In this document: piece after piece, positions 52,445 through 60,806 of the stretch
Layout: each line of letters starts with the position of its first letter
Numbering within the stretch: position 1 is the stretch's first letter
Source: Nodosilinea sp. PGN35
Lineage (GTDB): Bacteria > Cyanobacteriota > Cyanobacteriia > Phormidesmidales > Phormidesmidaceae
Assembly: GCF_029109325.1 (NCBI RefSeq)
Contig: NZ_JAQKQJ010000015.1
Location: forward strand, 340,133 to 404,132
DNA: 64,000 nt
Direction of reading: 5' to 3'
Position numbers and translations under genes: made by a program
Notes under the pieces: model-generated
Seen by the model: only the letters and a program-made list of their open reading frames with translations
The model's database searches: none
Told to the model about the DNA's origin: nothing

Positions 52445-55400
52445 ATGAATCAGCTTCCCAAGCCGTCTCTGGCCATGCTGGCGCTGTTCAGCGCCCTGGC
52501 TGCGCTGCCTGTCCACGGGCTCAGATCAGAGCCTCGGCTACTGGCCCAGGGGACGGCGACACCTACCCCCACGTTTACCCTGCAAGAGAGCGTGCCAGCG
52601 GGCACCACCCTCTCTATCGATGGGTCACCGTCGATGGCGGGCATTAACCAGAGTCTGGCCGAGGGGTTTGAGCAGCGCTATCCCGACACCGATGTCGAAT
52701 ACGACACCGGAGGCGACGAGCAGGCCCTCCAGGCCCTGCGGGGAGGCGACATTGACCTGGCGGCCCTGGGGCGGGCCCTCAGTGAGAATGAGCAGGATCC
52801 CAGCCTCACTTCGATTCCGGTGACGCGGGAGAAAATTGCCATCATCGTGGGGCGCGACAACCCCTTCCGGGGCGATCTGACCTTTGAAGACTTTGCCGCC
52901 ATCTTTCGCGGCGAAATTACCAACTGGGCTCAGGTGGGTGGCCCCAACGTGCCGCTGCGGTTTGTCGATCGCCCCGCCGAAAGCTCTACCCGCCTGGCCC
53001 TGGCCGACTACGAAATCTTTAGCGCCCAACCCTTCGAAACCGGCAGTACCGCCGTCCAGGTAGCGGAGGATGACACCGCAGCGGTAGTGCGCGAACTGGG
53101 CCGCGACGGCATCAGCTATGCGATCGCCTCCGAGATCCTGGGGCAAGATGCCGTGCGCCCGGTCAGCATGGACAGCACCCTGCCCGACGACCCCCGCTAC
53201 CCCTACTCCCAGCCCCGCAACTACATCTACCAGGGCGAACCCAGCCTGCCCGTAGCGGCCTTTTTGGGCTTTGCCACCAGCGAAGCAGGCCAGACAGCGG
53301 TGGCCGCAGCCCAGGAAACCGCCAGCGCCAACGTCACCGTCGGGGCCAGCAGACTGCCCGGCGGTGTCGCCCTGGCCCCCGACGGCAGCTATATGGTGCG
53401 CGGCACCGAAGACGGCCAGCTGCAATGGCTCGATGCCGACGGCAACGCCACCGCCACCACCGTCGCTGACGCTCACCGGGGAGCGGTTTCCGACGTGGTC
53501 GTCAGCCCCGACGGCCAAACCGTGATCTCAAGCGGTGCCGATGGCACCCTGCGCCGATGGGATCGCAGCGGCAACCCCATCGGTGAGCCCATGGCGGCGC
53601 AGGGGGGGCCAATTTTGGCTCTGGCCGTCAGCCCCGACGGCCAGTCTGTGGCCAGCGGCGGGGCCGACGGCACCGTAGAGCGCTGGTCGCTGGCCGACGG
53701 CACCGCCCTGGGTGCCCCCATCGCCGCCCACAGCGGGCCGGTGCAGGCGCTCCACTACCCCGTCGGCGGGCAGACGCTGATTACCGGCGGCAGCGACGGC
53801 AGCCTGGCCTTTTGGAATGCCGACGGCAGCGCGGCGGGCCAGGCGGCGAACGCCCACTCGGGCGGCGTTACGACCATTACCAGCAGCCCCGATGGCCAGG
53901 TGTTGACCACCACGGGCGGCGACGGCAGCCTGCGCAACTGGGATCGCTCAACCCTCCAGCCACGGGGTGAGACCATCGCGGCCCACGACGGGGCGGTGAG
54001 TGCCGTGGCCTACAGCCCGGATGGCGGCACCCTGGCCACCGCCGGCACCGATGGCACCCTCCAGCTGTGGTCGCCGGACGGTACCGCGCAGCTCGAAGAA
54101 CCGGTGCAGCTCGATGAGCCTGCGGCTTCCCTGGGCTATACGCCCGCAGGGCAGCTGGTGGTGGGCACCAGCGACCGCGCCGTTGAGCTGCGCGATGGCG
54201 ACGGCAGGCTGATGTCTGACACCGAGCCCGAAGACGACCTCGACGACCCCAACGCCCCGGCCACCGGCCTGGGCAATCTCTGGCAGCGGCTGCAAAACCT
54301 GCCCCCCAGCGCCTGGTGGATGCTGGCGGTGATTCCGGCGCTGCTGCTGCTGGCGGGCATTGTCGGGTCGCTGTTCGGCAGAGACCGCGACGAGGAGGAC
54401 GAGCTAGAGGGCGATTTAGAGGGCGATCGCAGCGTCGAGGCCCCTCTAGGCCCAGGGCTGGGCATCAACTTTGCGGGCGTGGGCAACAACCTCCCCATTA
54501 CCGCCGGGCCGGTGCCCCCCGAGACCGCCGGGGACGAAGTTGGCCTGCCCCCCGAGGCCGGGCTAGTGCCCAGCGACGAATACCCAATAGAAGCCCCCAC
54601 CAAGCCAGAGCAGGCTCGACAAGACCTAGCAGAAGGCCGCCGCTTAATGCGGGAAGGCCGCTACGACGCCGCGCTGATCTACTTCAACCAGGCGATCGAA
54701 GCCACCGAGGTAGAGCGTCTCAAGGCCGACGCCACGGGAATACCGGCCCGAGGCATTAATGCCATTGCCGCCCAGGCCCAGGCCGAACGGGGCGCTGCTC
54801 TGGCGCTTTTGGGCCAGGCCAGCGACGCTATGGACAGCTTTAATGCGGCCCTTCAGCTCGATACCAGCGTGATCGACGCCTGGATTGGCAAAGGCCGTCT
54901 GCTCAACACCATGGCCCGCTACGAAGAAGCGATCTTTTGCTTTGACACCGCCCTAGAACTCGACCCCACATCGGTGTCCGCCCACCAGGGCAAAGGGCAG
55001 GCGCTCATGGAAATGGGCCGCCAGAGCGAGGGGCAAGCCTGTCTGGCTCGGGCAGCAGCCCTGGCCCAAGACAACCCGATGCCGCCAGAGATGGAGGGGA
55101 TTGCTTTTGCGCCGCAGGGCATTCCAGAGTCGGCTGCCCCAGGGCTGGGAACCTTGCCCGGAACCCTAGCGCCCGAGTATGCTCCCCCCGCCGACTACGG
55201 CTACGACCCCGATGTGCCCCTGGAACTTCAGCAGATGGTGCAGCGGCTGCCCTCCGCCGATGTGGAAATGGTGGGTGCCGCCGCCGCCAGTAGCGTTGAC
55301 GTACCGCCAGCCCTGGCCGCCGAGGCGGCTCGTTTGCCCGATCGCGCCGAAGACGCCTCAACCATTGGTGCCGCCTCGGCCCCGGCCTCGACCCCCGCCA

Positions 55401-56209
55401 GCAACGCCGAAGCGGGGGCCGAGGTCGGGGAGTCGTTCTCGACTTCCCCAGTCCCCCTGTCTACCGACACAACGGTGCTGGAACCGCCTGCCGACACAAC
55501 GGTGCTGGAGCCACCCAGCACCCTCGAAGCAGAACTGCTCAGCCAGGTACATCTAGGCACACCGAGCGCCCTGGGGACCGAACCTGAGGAACCACCGCTG
55601 GACACCAAAGCAGACACCAATGGCGGGACGGCCACAGTCTCTCCCCTCCCCCCCCTGCGCCCCGCGCCAGTGCCGGTGCCCCCCCCCGTGCCCCTCGAGC
55701 CCGGCGACTACATTCCCCCCCCAGCAGAGGCATCGGCAGCCGATGGGGTATCGGGCCTGGAAGGACTGCCGCCGGAGGTGGTCGCCGCCCTGGCCAGCAT
55801 TCCGGCGGGCTCACCCGACAGCTTTGGGCCACTGCCCACGGCCCCTGAGCCAGCGGCAGACGAGCCAGCCACCGCCGCCAACAGCTGGATTCGCCTCTCC
55901 ATCGACCAGGAGGGCGATCGCTTCTACGCCGTGTGGCAGATCGATGAGGGCGACCGCGCCCAGGCCAAGGCCGAGGGGGGTGAAACCATGACCCTGCGCC
56001 TCTACGACGTGACCGGCAAAGCCACCAACGAGCCGCTGCCCACCGCCGCTGCCGAACAGCGCTGCCGCGATGACTTTGCCCAGGACTGGTACCTCCCCAT
56101 TCCCCAATGGGATCGCATCTACGTGGTAGAGGTCGGCTATGTGAGCGGGGCCGGAGATTGGCAGGCGATCGCCCAATCGGCTGAAGTAGCAGCAATTTCT
56201 GCCGCCTGA
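52445..56209 (+). CDS. Multidomain transmembrane protein: PstS-like domain, WD40 propeller, TM, TPR, DUF4912
   Basis: A 1254-residue single chain with an unusual domain order. A signal peptide (~1-35) precedes a PstS-type periplasmic binding domain (~50-295): LSIDGSPSMAGINQSLAEGF, RGGDIDLAALGRAL, VTREKIAIIVGRDNPF, FEDFAAIFRGEITNWAQVGG, RPAESSTRLAL. Seven WD40 units follow (~298-590), a full propeller. A transmembrane helix WWMLAVIPALLLLAGIVGSL (~620-640) leads to TPRs (~718-880; GRYDAALIYFNQAIEA, ARYEEAIFCFDTALELDP), a Pro/Ala/Thr-rich linker (~900-1135) and a DUF4912-like domain (~1142-1252; MTLRLYDVTG, DWYLPIPQWDRIYVVEVGYV). The inferred topology places binding domain and propeller outside, TPR and DUF4912 inside. 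It may be a ligand sensor or scaffold. The ligand is unknown; phosphate is only suggested by family. Confidence 0.88.
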   Translation: MNQLPKPSLAMLALFSALAALPVHGLRSEPRLLAQGTATPTPTFTLQESVPAGTTLSIDGSPSMAGINQSLAEGFEQRYPDTDVEYDTGGDEQALQALRGGDIDLAALGRALSENEQDPSLTSIPVTREKIAIIVGRDNPFRGDLTFEDFAAIFRGEITNWAQVGGPNVPLRFVDRPAESSTRLALADYEIFSAQPFETGSTAVQVAEDDTAAVVRELGRDGISYAIASEILGQDAVRPVSMDSTLPDDPRYPYSQPRNYIYQGEPSLPVAAFLGFATSEAGQTAVAAAQETASANVTVGASRLPGGVALAPDGSYMVRGTEDGQLQWLDADGNATATTVADAHRGAVSDVVVSPDGQTVISSGADGTLRRWDRSGNPIGEPMAAQGGPILALAVSPDGQSVASGGADGTVERWSLADGTALGAPIAAHSGPVQALHYPVGGQTLITGGSDGSLAFWNADGSAAGQAANAHSGGVTTITSSPDGQVLTTTGGDGSLRNWDRSTLQPRGETIAAHDGAVSAVAYSPDGGTLATAGTDGTLQLWSPDGTAQLEEPVQLDEPAASLGYTPAGQLVVGTSDRAVELRDGDGRLMSDTEPEDDLDDPNAPATGLGNLWQRLQNLPPSAWWMLAVIPALLLLAGIVGSLFGRDRDEEDELEGDLEGDRSVEAPLGPGLGINFAGVGNNLPITAGPVPPETAGDEVGLPPEAGLVPSDEYPIEAPTKPEQARQDLAEGRRLMREGRYDAALIYFNQAIEATEVERLKADATGIPARGINAIAAQAQAERGAALALLGQASDAMDSFNAALQLDTSVIDAWIGKGRLLNTMARYEEAIFCFDTALELDPTSVSAHQGKGQALMEMGRQSEGQACLARAAALAQDNPMPPEMEGIAFAPQGIPESAAPGLGTLPGTLAPEYAPPADYGYDPDVPLELQQMVQRLPSADVEMVGAAAASSVDVPPALAAEAARLPDRAEDASTIGAASAPASTPASNAEAGAEVGESFSTSPVPLSTDTTVLEPPADTTVLEPPSTLEAELLSQVHLGTPSALGTEPEEPPLDTKADTNGGTATVSPLPPLRPAPVPVPPPVPLEPGDYIPPPAEASAADGVSGLEGLPPEVVAALASIPAGSPDSFGPLPTAPEPAADEPATAANSWIRLSIDQEGDRFYAVWQIDEGDRAQAKAEGGETMTLRLYDVTGKATNEPLPTAAAEQRCRDDFAQDWYLPIPQWDRIYVVEVGYVSGAGDWQAIAQSAEVAAISAA

Positions 56210-56224
56210 GCAAACATGGGCTTC

Positions 56225-56328
56225 ATAGCCATGGTCAATTGAGTTAGGACATTCAGCAATCCCAGGAACGTTCAAACGTTTGAACGTTCCCAGAGAAATT
56301 GTCCTCACCAGACTGGCTAAAGCTATAA
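56225..56328. repeat. Dispersed ~100-bp palindromic repeat, copy F
   Basis: The centre GGAACGTTCAAACG and CGTTTGAACGTTCC is a perfect palindrome. Arms CATAGCCATGGTCAATTGAG and CACCAGACTGGCTAAAGCTA pair imperfectly. It starts 16 bp after the stop of the 1254-residue protein gene. Confidence 0.85.
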
Positions 56329-56366
56329 CTCTTTAAACAAGCTCTTTCGCTGCACCAGCTGCGATT

Positions 56367-56393
56367 AAAAAAGCCCGAGGCGAGGCCCCGGGC
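56367..56393 (-). terminator. Terminator of the ferritin-like gene
   Basis: A GC-rich stem (GCCCGAGGC with GCCCCGGGC, one mismatch) is followed on the minus strand by TTTTTT. It lies about 75 bp past the ferritin-like stop codon. Confidence 0.8.
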
Positions 56394-56468
56394 AATAGTC
56401 AGGAGTGATTTGACGATCTAGAAGGTGACGACCTCAGGAAAGTCTGTTGGCTAGAACCTGCCGGTGGC

Positions 56469-57170
56469 TCACACCTTAAGCACCCACTGCTCGCGGGTGG
56501 CGGTGCTGACGTAGGGGGCAGGCACAAAGGGAATCTCGACCCCCAGCGAAATGAAGGCGGCGCGAATGGTAGTGGCGTGGGCGGCCTCAGCGGCGGCAAT
56601 GGTGGCCCCGGCGGTGATCAGCTCGGGGGTTTTGAGTCGGGCGACCTCGCTGGCGTAGGCGATCGCAGCATCGGTTTCGAGGGCCAGGGCCAGTTTGGCA
56701 ATGTTGACATCGGAGTCAAGGCCGCCGTCGCCCCGCTCCAGGTAGGCCGACAGGTCGTAGCTGTCTTCGGCTGTGACGGGGGTGCCGCCCAGGTCGCGAA
56801 CGACTTGAGTGAGCAGATCGCGATGGGCCGCGTGGTCAGCCTGGTTGGCCAGGGCGATCGCCAGCACCGCTTTACCCACATCGGTGTCGCTTAGCCCCCC
56901 GGCAGCGGCCCCGTAGGCCCAGATCGCCTGGTGCTCGTAATACAGCGCCCCATTGAGAATATCTGCGTCGTTGGCGGCTGCGCGGCTGCGAATGCCCTCT
57001 AGAATGCGATTCCCGGCGCTACTGTTCTGGGCTTGGGCTGCACTCTTGGTCAAGGCCGAGAAGCCGAGGGTGCCAACTAGACCCGCGATCGTGCCGCCAA
57101 CCATCACCCGACGGCGAGAGACCCCTGATTGGGGGGAAGCTAGATCGTCAGACATGAAATCGTGATTCAT
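56469..57170 (-). CDS. Tat-exported ferritin-like domain protein
   Basis: A 233-residue protein with a twin-arginine signal (SRRRVMVGGTIAGLVGTLGF) and a ferritin-like four-helix domain. Helix motifs with likely metal ligands are NGALYYEHQAIWAYGA (E, H), ANQADHAAHRDLLTQVV (D, H, H), LALETDAAIAYASEV (E) and AAAEAAHATTIRAAF (E, H). It probably binds a di-metal centre outside the cytoplasm; enzymatic function is unknown. The ATG at 57170 has AAAGGA upstream and leaves the predicted ECF promoter outside the gene. It is divergent from an ECF sigma operon that shares the same promoter motif. Confidence 0.88.
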   Translation of the reverse strand: MNHDFMSDDLASPQSGVSRRRVMVGGTIAGLVGTLGFSALTKSAAQAQNSSAGNRILEGIRSRAAANDADILNGALYYEHQAIWAYGAAAGGLSDTDVGKAVLAIALANQADHAAHRDLLTQVVRDLGGTPVTAEDSYDLSAYLERGDGGLDSDVNIAKLALALETDAAIAYASEVARLKTPELITAGATIAAAEAAHATTIRAAFISLGVEIPFVPAPYVSTATREQWVLKV

Positions 57171-57227
57171 TGCAGTATCCTTTGCGCTAGTGTCGTGGGC
57201 AAGCATCATTGCTCTCAGACCCGCCAC

Positions 57228-57253
57228 AATACGACTAGCTGTGGTCTATGGAT
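57228..57253 (-). promoter_or_regulatory. Candidate ECF sigma promoter for the ferritin-like gene
   Basis: Read on the minus strand: ATCCA (57253-57249), 12 nt, then AGTCGTATT (57236-57228). The same two elements occur on the plus strand before the sigma gene. The distance to the ATG at 57170 leaves a leader of about 50 nt. Confidence 0.55.
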
Positions 57254-57321
57254 GGCACAAATTTCCATGACCTTTGAGTTCGGCCCATGCCTTGCGTTCT
57301 CTATCTGTTTTTCTCCCGGAC

Positions 57322-57348
57322 ATCCACAGGGGTGGCCTGAGTCGTATT
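57322..57348 (+). promoter_or_regulatory. Candidate ECF sigma promoter (autoregulatory)
   Basis: ATCCA (57322-57326), 13 nt, then AGTCGTATT (57340-57348), 15 nt before the sigma-factor ATG. The match with the divergent promoter at 57228-57253 suggests that both are read by this sigma factor. The CGTATT-like -10 fits ECF promoters in general. Confidence 0.55.
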
Positions 57349-57363
57349 AGTGATGTGTAGTTA

Positions 57364-57951
57364 ATGTCGCCATTGCCGCCCCCCGACCCCCAGCCGCCCT
57401 CTCCAGTGAGCGATCGCGACCTGGTCACCCGTCTATGGGCCGGTGATACCGCTGCCCTCGCCACCCTCTACGACCGCTACGCGCCGATGGTCTATACCCT
57501 GGCCCTCAAAATGCTGTCTAACCCCACCGAAGCCGAAGACCTCACCCAGGAGGTGTTTGTCAACTTTTGGCAGCGACGACAGTACGACCCCGAGCGGGGC
57601 AGTATGGGCAGCTACCTGGCCACCTACACCCGCTCCCGCGCCCTCGATCGCCTGCGGATGAGCAGCGGACGGGCCGCCATCTTGCAGCGGTTTCAGCGCA
57701 TTAGCGAAGCCTCGGCGCGATCGCCCAACCCCGTCGACTACGTCGCCCAGCACGAGCAGCACCAGCACCTGCGCGCCGCCCTCGCCCAGCTCCCCCCCAC
57801 CGAGCGCGAAGCGCTAGAAATCGCCTACTTTCAGGGCCTCACCCAAGCCGAAATCGCCGCCCAGCTCGGCATTCCCCTGGGCACCGTCAAATCCCGCTGC
57901 CGCCAAGGCCTCCGCCGCCTCCGCACCCTCCTCCAGCCCCACAAAGACTAG
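57364..57951 (+). CDS. ECF RNA polymerase sigma factor (SigK/RpoE-like)
   Basis: A 195-residue group 4 sigma factor. Region 2 reads LATLYDRYAPMVYTLALKML and AEDLTQEVFVNFWQRRQ; region 4 reads LPPTEREALEIAYFQGLTQA and EIAAQLGIPLGTVKSRCRQG, ending LRRLRTLL. Regions 1 and 3 are absent, as expected for ECF factors. It is followed after 49 bp by a membrane anti-sigma gene and is divergent from the ferritin-like gene. Probable autoregulation is suggested by matching promoter motifs. The very short predicted leader means that the start could lie slightly downstream. Confidence 0.93.
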   Translation: MSPLPPPDPQPPSPVSDRDLVTRLWAGDTAALATLYDRYAPMVYTLALKMLSNPTEAEDLTQEVFVNFWQRRQYDPERGSMGSYLATYTRSRALDRLRMSSGRAAILQRFQRISEASARSPNPVDYVAQHEQHQHLRAALAQLPPTEREALEIAYFQGLTQAEIAAQLGIPLGTVKSRCRQGLRRLRTLLQPHKD

Positions 57952-58000
57952 CCGCATCCCACTCCCCACCCCTCACTTCTCACTCCCCACCCCGCCACCG

Positions 58001-58786
58001 ATGACCTCCTCTCCCCTCCCTGACAACTGGCAATCGCTGCTGGCCGGGTATGTGCTCGACGACCTCACCGCCGAAGAAGCCGCCCAGGTCGAGCAGTGGA
58101 TCGAGCAATATCCCGAAGTCGCGACTGAACTGGCCGCGCTGCAAGCCACCTGGGGCAGCCTCGCCCTGGGGCCAACGCCCATAGCACCGCCGCCCGATCT
58201 CCGCGATCGCACCCTGGCCGCTGCCATGGCCGCTGCGCCTGAGCCTGCAATGGCCAGAGGAATTCCCGTTCCGGATCAGGTGCCAAACGCTGTGCCAGGC
58301 GATCGCCGCCGCGTCCCCTGGGGACGACTGGGGCTAGCCCTGGGCTGGGCCGCCACCGCCCTGGCCCTGGCCTTGGCCCTGCAAGAAAACCAGCGCCTGC
58401 GCCTGGCCCTGCGCCAGACCGAGGCCGTGGTGGCCAGCTTTAGCCAGCCCGCCAACCGTCTCTACACCCTGGCGGGCACCGAGGCCGAACCCCAGGCCAC
58501 CGCCCGCCTGGTGGTCAACCCGGCTGAGCAAACCGCGCTGATCGTCACCACCGATCTGCCCTCGCTGTCCGAGGATCAGGTGTATCGCCTCTGGGCGCTG
58601 GCCGACAGCGACCCCGTGTTTTGCGGAGAATTTAACCCAGCCACGGCGGAAGACACGAACCAGTGGACACTGCCCGATGCGGTCTGTAGCACTGCCCCGG
58701 TGCAGATGTTGATTACGACCGAGCGGGCGGCGGATCCACCGATTCCGGCGGGGGAGTTGGTGATGCGGAGTGAGGGTAGGGAGTGA
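58001..58786 (+). CDS. Anti-sigma factor, RskA-like
   Basis: A 261-residue single-pass membrane protein. The N-terminal cytoplasmic part is LLAGYVLDDLTAEEAAQVEQ, typical of the sigma-binding helix region of RskA/anti-SigK proteins but without a HxxxCxxC zinc motif. A membrane helix (~108-127, LGLALGWAATALALALAL) is followed by an extracytoplasmic RskA domain: YTLAGTEAEPQATARLVV, LPSLSEDQVYRLWAL, TWTLP-like NQWTLPDAV. It is likely to hold the upstream sigma factor inactive until proteolysis. The 3' end runs into a G-run tract. Confidence 0.88.
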   Translation: MTSSPLPDNWQSLLAGYVLDDLTAEEAAQVEQWIEQYPEVATELAALQATWGSLALGPTPIAPPPDLRDRTLAAAMAAAPEPAMARGIPVPDQVPNAVPGDRRRVPWGRLGLALGWAATALALALALQENQRLRLALRQTEAVVASFSQPANRLYTLAGTEAEPQATARLVVNPAEQTALIVTTDLPSLSEDQVYRLWALADSDPVFCGEFNPATAEDTNQWTLPDAVCSTAPVQMLITTERAADPPIPAGELVMRSEGRE

Positions 58787-58886
58787 AGGGGGTGGGGGAG
58801 GTGGGGGAGTGATGGGGTGAGGGGCGCTCAACCTTCCGGGGCGTGGTGGGTCACAATGGGGGTAAGCACCGTTTATTTCTGCACCT

Positions 58887-60329
58887 ATGGCTCCTCTGGC
58901 ACCGTCGCGATCGCATCCTGCTGCCGCCCCCACATCAGCGCTGTGGGCGGGGGCGATCGCCCAGCCTGCGACCGAATTTGCCGCCACGACGCTGCCTGTG
59001 CTGGCAGGACAGCTACCTGCGGGCCTGCGGGGCACCCTCTACCGCAACGGCCCGGCCCGGTTTGAGCGCGGCGGCACCCGAGTTGGCCACTGGTTTGATG
59101 GCGATGGGGCGGTGCTGCGGGTGCATTTTGACGGCGACAATGCCGTGGGCACCTACCGCTACGTGCGCTCCGCCGGGTTTGTGGAAGAAGAAGCGGCGGA
59201 GCAGTGTCTCTATCGCGGCTACGGCACCCTGCCTCCCGTTTCTATCTGGCAGCGGTGGCAGACCCAGATTAAAAATGCCGCCAATACCTCGGTGCTGGCC
59301 CTGCCCGACCGCCTGCTAACCCTGTGGGAGGGCGGCCTACCCCATCGGCTGGATCTAGAGACCCTAGAGACCATTGGCTTAGACAACCTGGCAGAACTTC
59401 AGGTTAGCGACACCTTTACCGCCCACCCCAAGCGCCACCCCCGCACGGGCAAAATTTTTAGCTTTGGTCTGGTGCCAGGGGGCAACGCCACCCTCAAGCT
59501 CTACCGCCTCAGCGCCACTGGGGCCGTCGAGAAAACCAGCAGCATTCCCCTGGCGGGCATTCCGCTGATTCACGACTTTGTGCTGGCCGATCGCTACCTG
59601 GTGTTTTGCGTGTCGCCCGTGCGCCTCAGCCCCTTGCCCGCACTGTTTGGCCTCTCCAGCTTCAGCGATGCGCTTCAGTGGCAGCCTCAGCAGGGCACCC
59701 AGATCATTGTGGTCGATGCCGACAGTCTGGAGGCGATCGCCCTGGAGGCCGCCGACCCCTGGTACCAGTGGCACTTTAGCCACAGCTACCTCGATTTTGA
59801 CGGCACGGTTGTGTTCGACGTGGTGCGCTATAACGACTTCGCCACCAACCAGTACCTCAGAGAAGTGGCCTCGGGCCAGACCTCTACCCCCGCCGATGCC
59901 CAGCTCTGGCAGTACCGCATCGACCCTAAAACCGCCAAAATTCTCGACCAGCAGTGTTTGATCGATCGCCACTGCGAGTTTCCGGTGGCGTTTGGCCACG
60001 ATGAGACGGCGACCACCTATCTGAACGTGCATCGCACGGTGCCGACCCCGGTGGATGAGCTGTTTGGGGCGATCGCCCGCCTCGACCCTAAAGCTGGCCT
60101 CACCGTTGCCGATGCCGGTGAGGGCCGCTACCCGTCAGAACCAATCGCCGCTGCGAACCCGGCAAACCCCCAGCAGCCCTGGGTGCTCACTGTGGTCTAC
60201 GACGGCACCGAACACCGCAGCGAACTGTGGATCTACGAGGGCAATGAGCTGGAGAAGGGGCCAATCTGTCGGCTGGGGCTGCCGGAGGTGGTGGCCCACA
60301 GTTTTCACGGCACCTGGGTAAGTGAATAG
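58887..60329 (+). CDS. Carotenoid/apocarotenoid cleavage oxygenase (RPE65 family)
   Basis: A 480-residue non-heme iron dioxygenase that cleaves polyene double bonds. The four iron-binding His are all placed in their motifs: DTFTAHPKRHPRTGK, PLIHDFVLADRYLVF, WHFSHSYLDFDG and the C-terminal AHSFHGTWV. RNGPARFERGG and HWFDGDGAVLRVHF are the conserved N-terminal blade segments. The length matches cyanobacterial Diox1/ACO enzymes, such as the Synechocystis apocarotenoid oxygenase making retinal. The substrate (apocarotenal or beta-carotene) cannot be told. A decayed copy of the 3' end lies downstream. Confidence 0.93.
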   Translation: MAPLAPSRSHPAAAPTSALWAGAIAQPATEFAATTLPVLAGQLPAGLRGTLYRNGPARFERGGTRVGHWFDGDGAVLRVHFDGDNAVGTYRYVRSAGFVEEEAAEQCLYRGYGTLPPVSIWQRWQTQIKNAANTSVLALPDRLLTLWEGGLPHRLDLETLETIGLDNLAELQVSDTFTAHPKRHPRTGKIFSFGLVPGGNATLKLYRLSATGAVEKTSSIPLAGIPLIHDFVLADRYLVFCVSPVRLSPLPALFGLSSFSDALQWQPQQGTQIIVVDADSLEAIALEAADPWYQWHFSHSYLDFDGTVVFDVVRYNDFATNQYLREVASGQTSTPADAQLWQYRIDPKTAKILDQQCLIDRHCEFPVAFGHDETATTYLNVHRTVPTPVDELFGAIARLDPKAGLTVADAGEGRYPSEPIAAANPANPQQPWVLTVVYDGTEHRSELWIYEGNELEKGPICRLGLPEVVAHSFHGTWVSE

Positions 60330-60453
60330 AATGCTGGCTTGTTGGTTACAGATTGAGTCCTTGTTGCCGATATTTACTGAGCAAGTGTGCTTGATATTCG
60401 CTGGTTGGTACTGTTGATGTGCTTCCTTAAGTGATTTCTAAGTTGTCAGTAGC

Positions 60454-60609
60454 TTAAAACCACCGCGTCCGTGCTTCAGAACAATCGTCTTCCCATGAAT
60501 CACTGGCTGTTTTAGCTTGATGATTGCGAGCAATGAAGTCGATAAAATCAATGATTTCTTGCCCAAGCAATTCTGGAAGTTGCTGAATCTTTACGACCTG
60601 GAGAAGGGG
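60454..60609 (-). pseudogene. 5'-truncated DUF2281-like antitoxin fragment
   Basis: Minus-strand translation gives VVKIQQLPELLGQEIIDFID, then FIARNHQ, then DSWEDDCSEARTRWF and a stop. The pattern LPExLxQEVxDFxxFL is that of short DUF2281 proteins, usually toxin-antitoxin components. No start codon other than TTG is available, because an in-frame stop lies directly upstream, where the plus-strand oxygenase-like fragment begins. It is read as a truncated relic. Confidence 0.55.
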
Positions 60610-60690
60610 CTAGTCTGTTGCCTGGAGATCCTAGCGTTGTGCCACTCAGCTTCCATGGCACCTAGGGGAGTGGGTGAGCGTAACGTTGGC
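60598..60690 (+). pseudogene. Relic of a carotenoid oxygenase 3' end
   Basis: CTGGAGAAGGGGC at 60598 matches the oxygenase gene at about 60250. After a frame shift, SVVPLSFHGT then a stop parallels the functional VVAHSFHGTW C-terminus. The fragment suggests a former second copy of the gene, now eroded. Confidence 0.5.
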
Positions 60691-60806
60691 CAGGTTGCTT
60701 AGCATATCAGTGCCAAACCTGGAACAACTAACGGTTCGGGTCAGCAGTTGCCAGGGTCTTTGCATCTAACTCAAGCCGTTTCGGTCAATCTGCTGCACCC
60801 GAATTG

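Larger units (their letters stand above)
60330..60806. other. Gene-debris region after the carotenoid oxygenase
   Basis: About 480 bp, more AT-rich than its neighbours. It holds a minus-strand DUF2281-like fragment (60454-60609) and a plus-strand carotenoid-oxygenase 3'-end-like fragment (60598-60690), listed separately. The remaining sequence shows no gene. Confidence 0.6.

Noticed and set aside
52625..53518. A 297-residue minus-strand open frame opposite the large fusion protein
   Set aside because: Low-complexity Gly/Val/His translation without motifs, covered by a convincing binding-domain frame on the plus strand.
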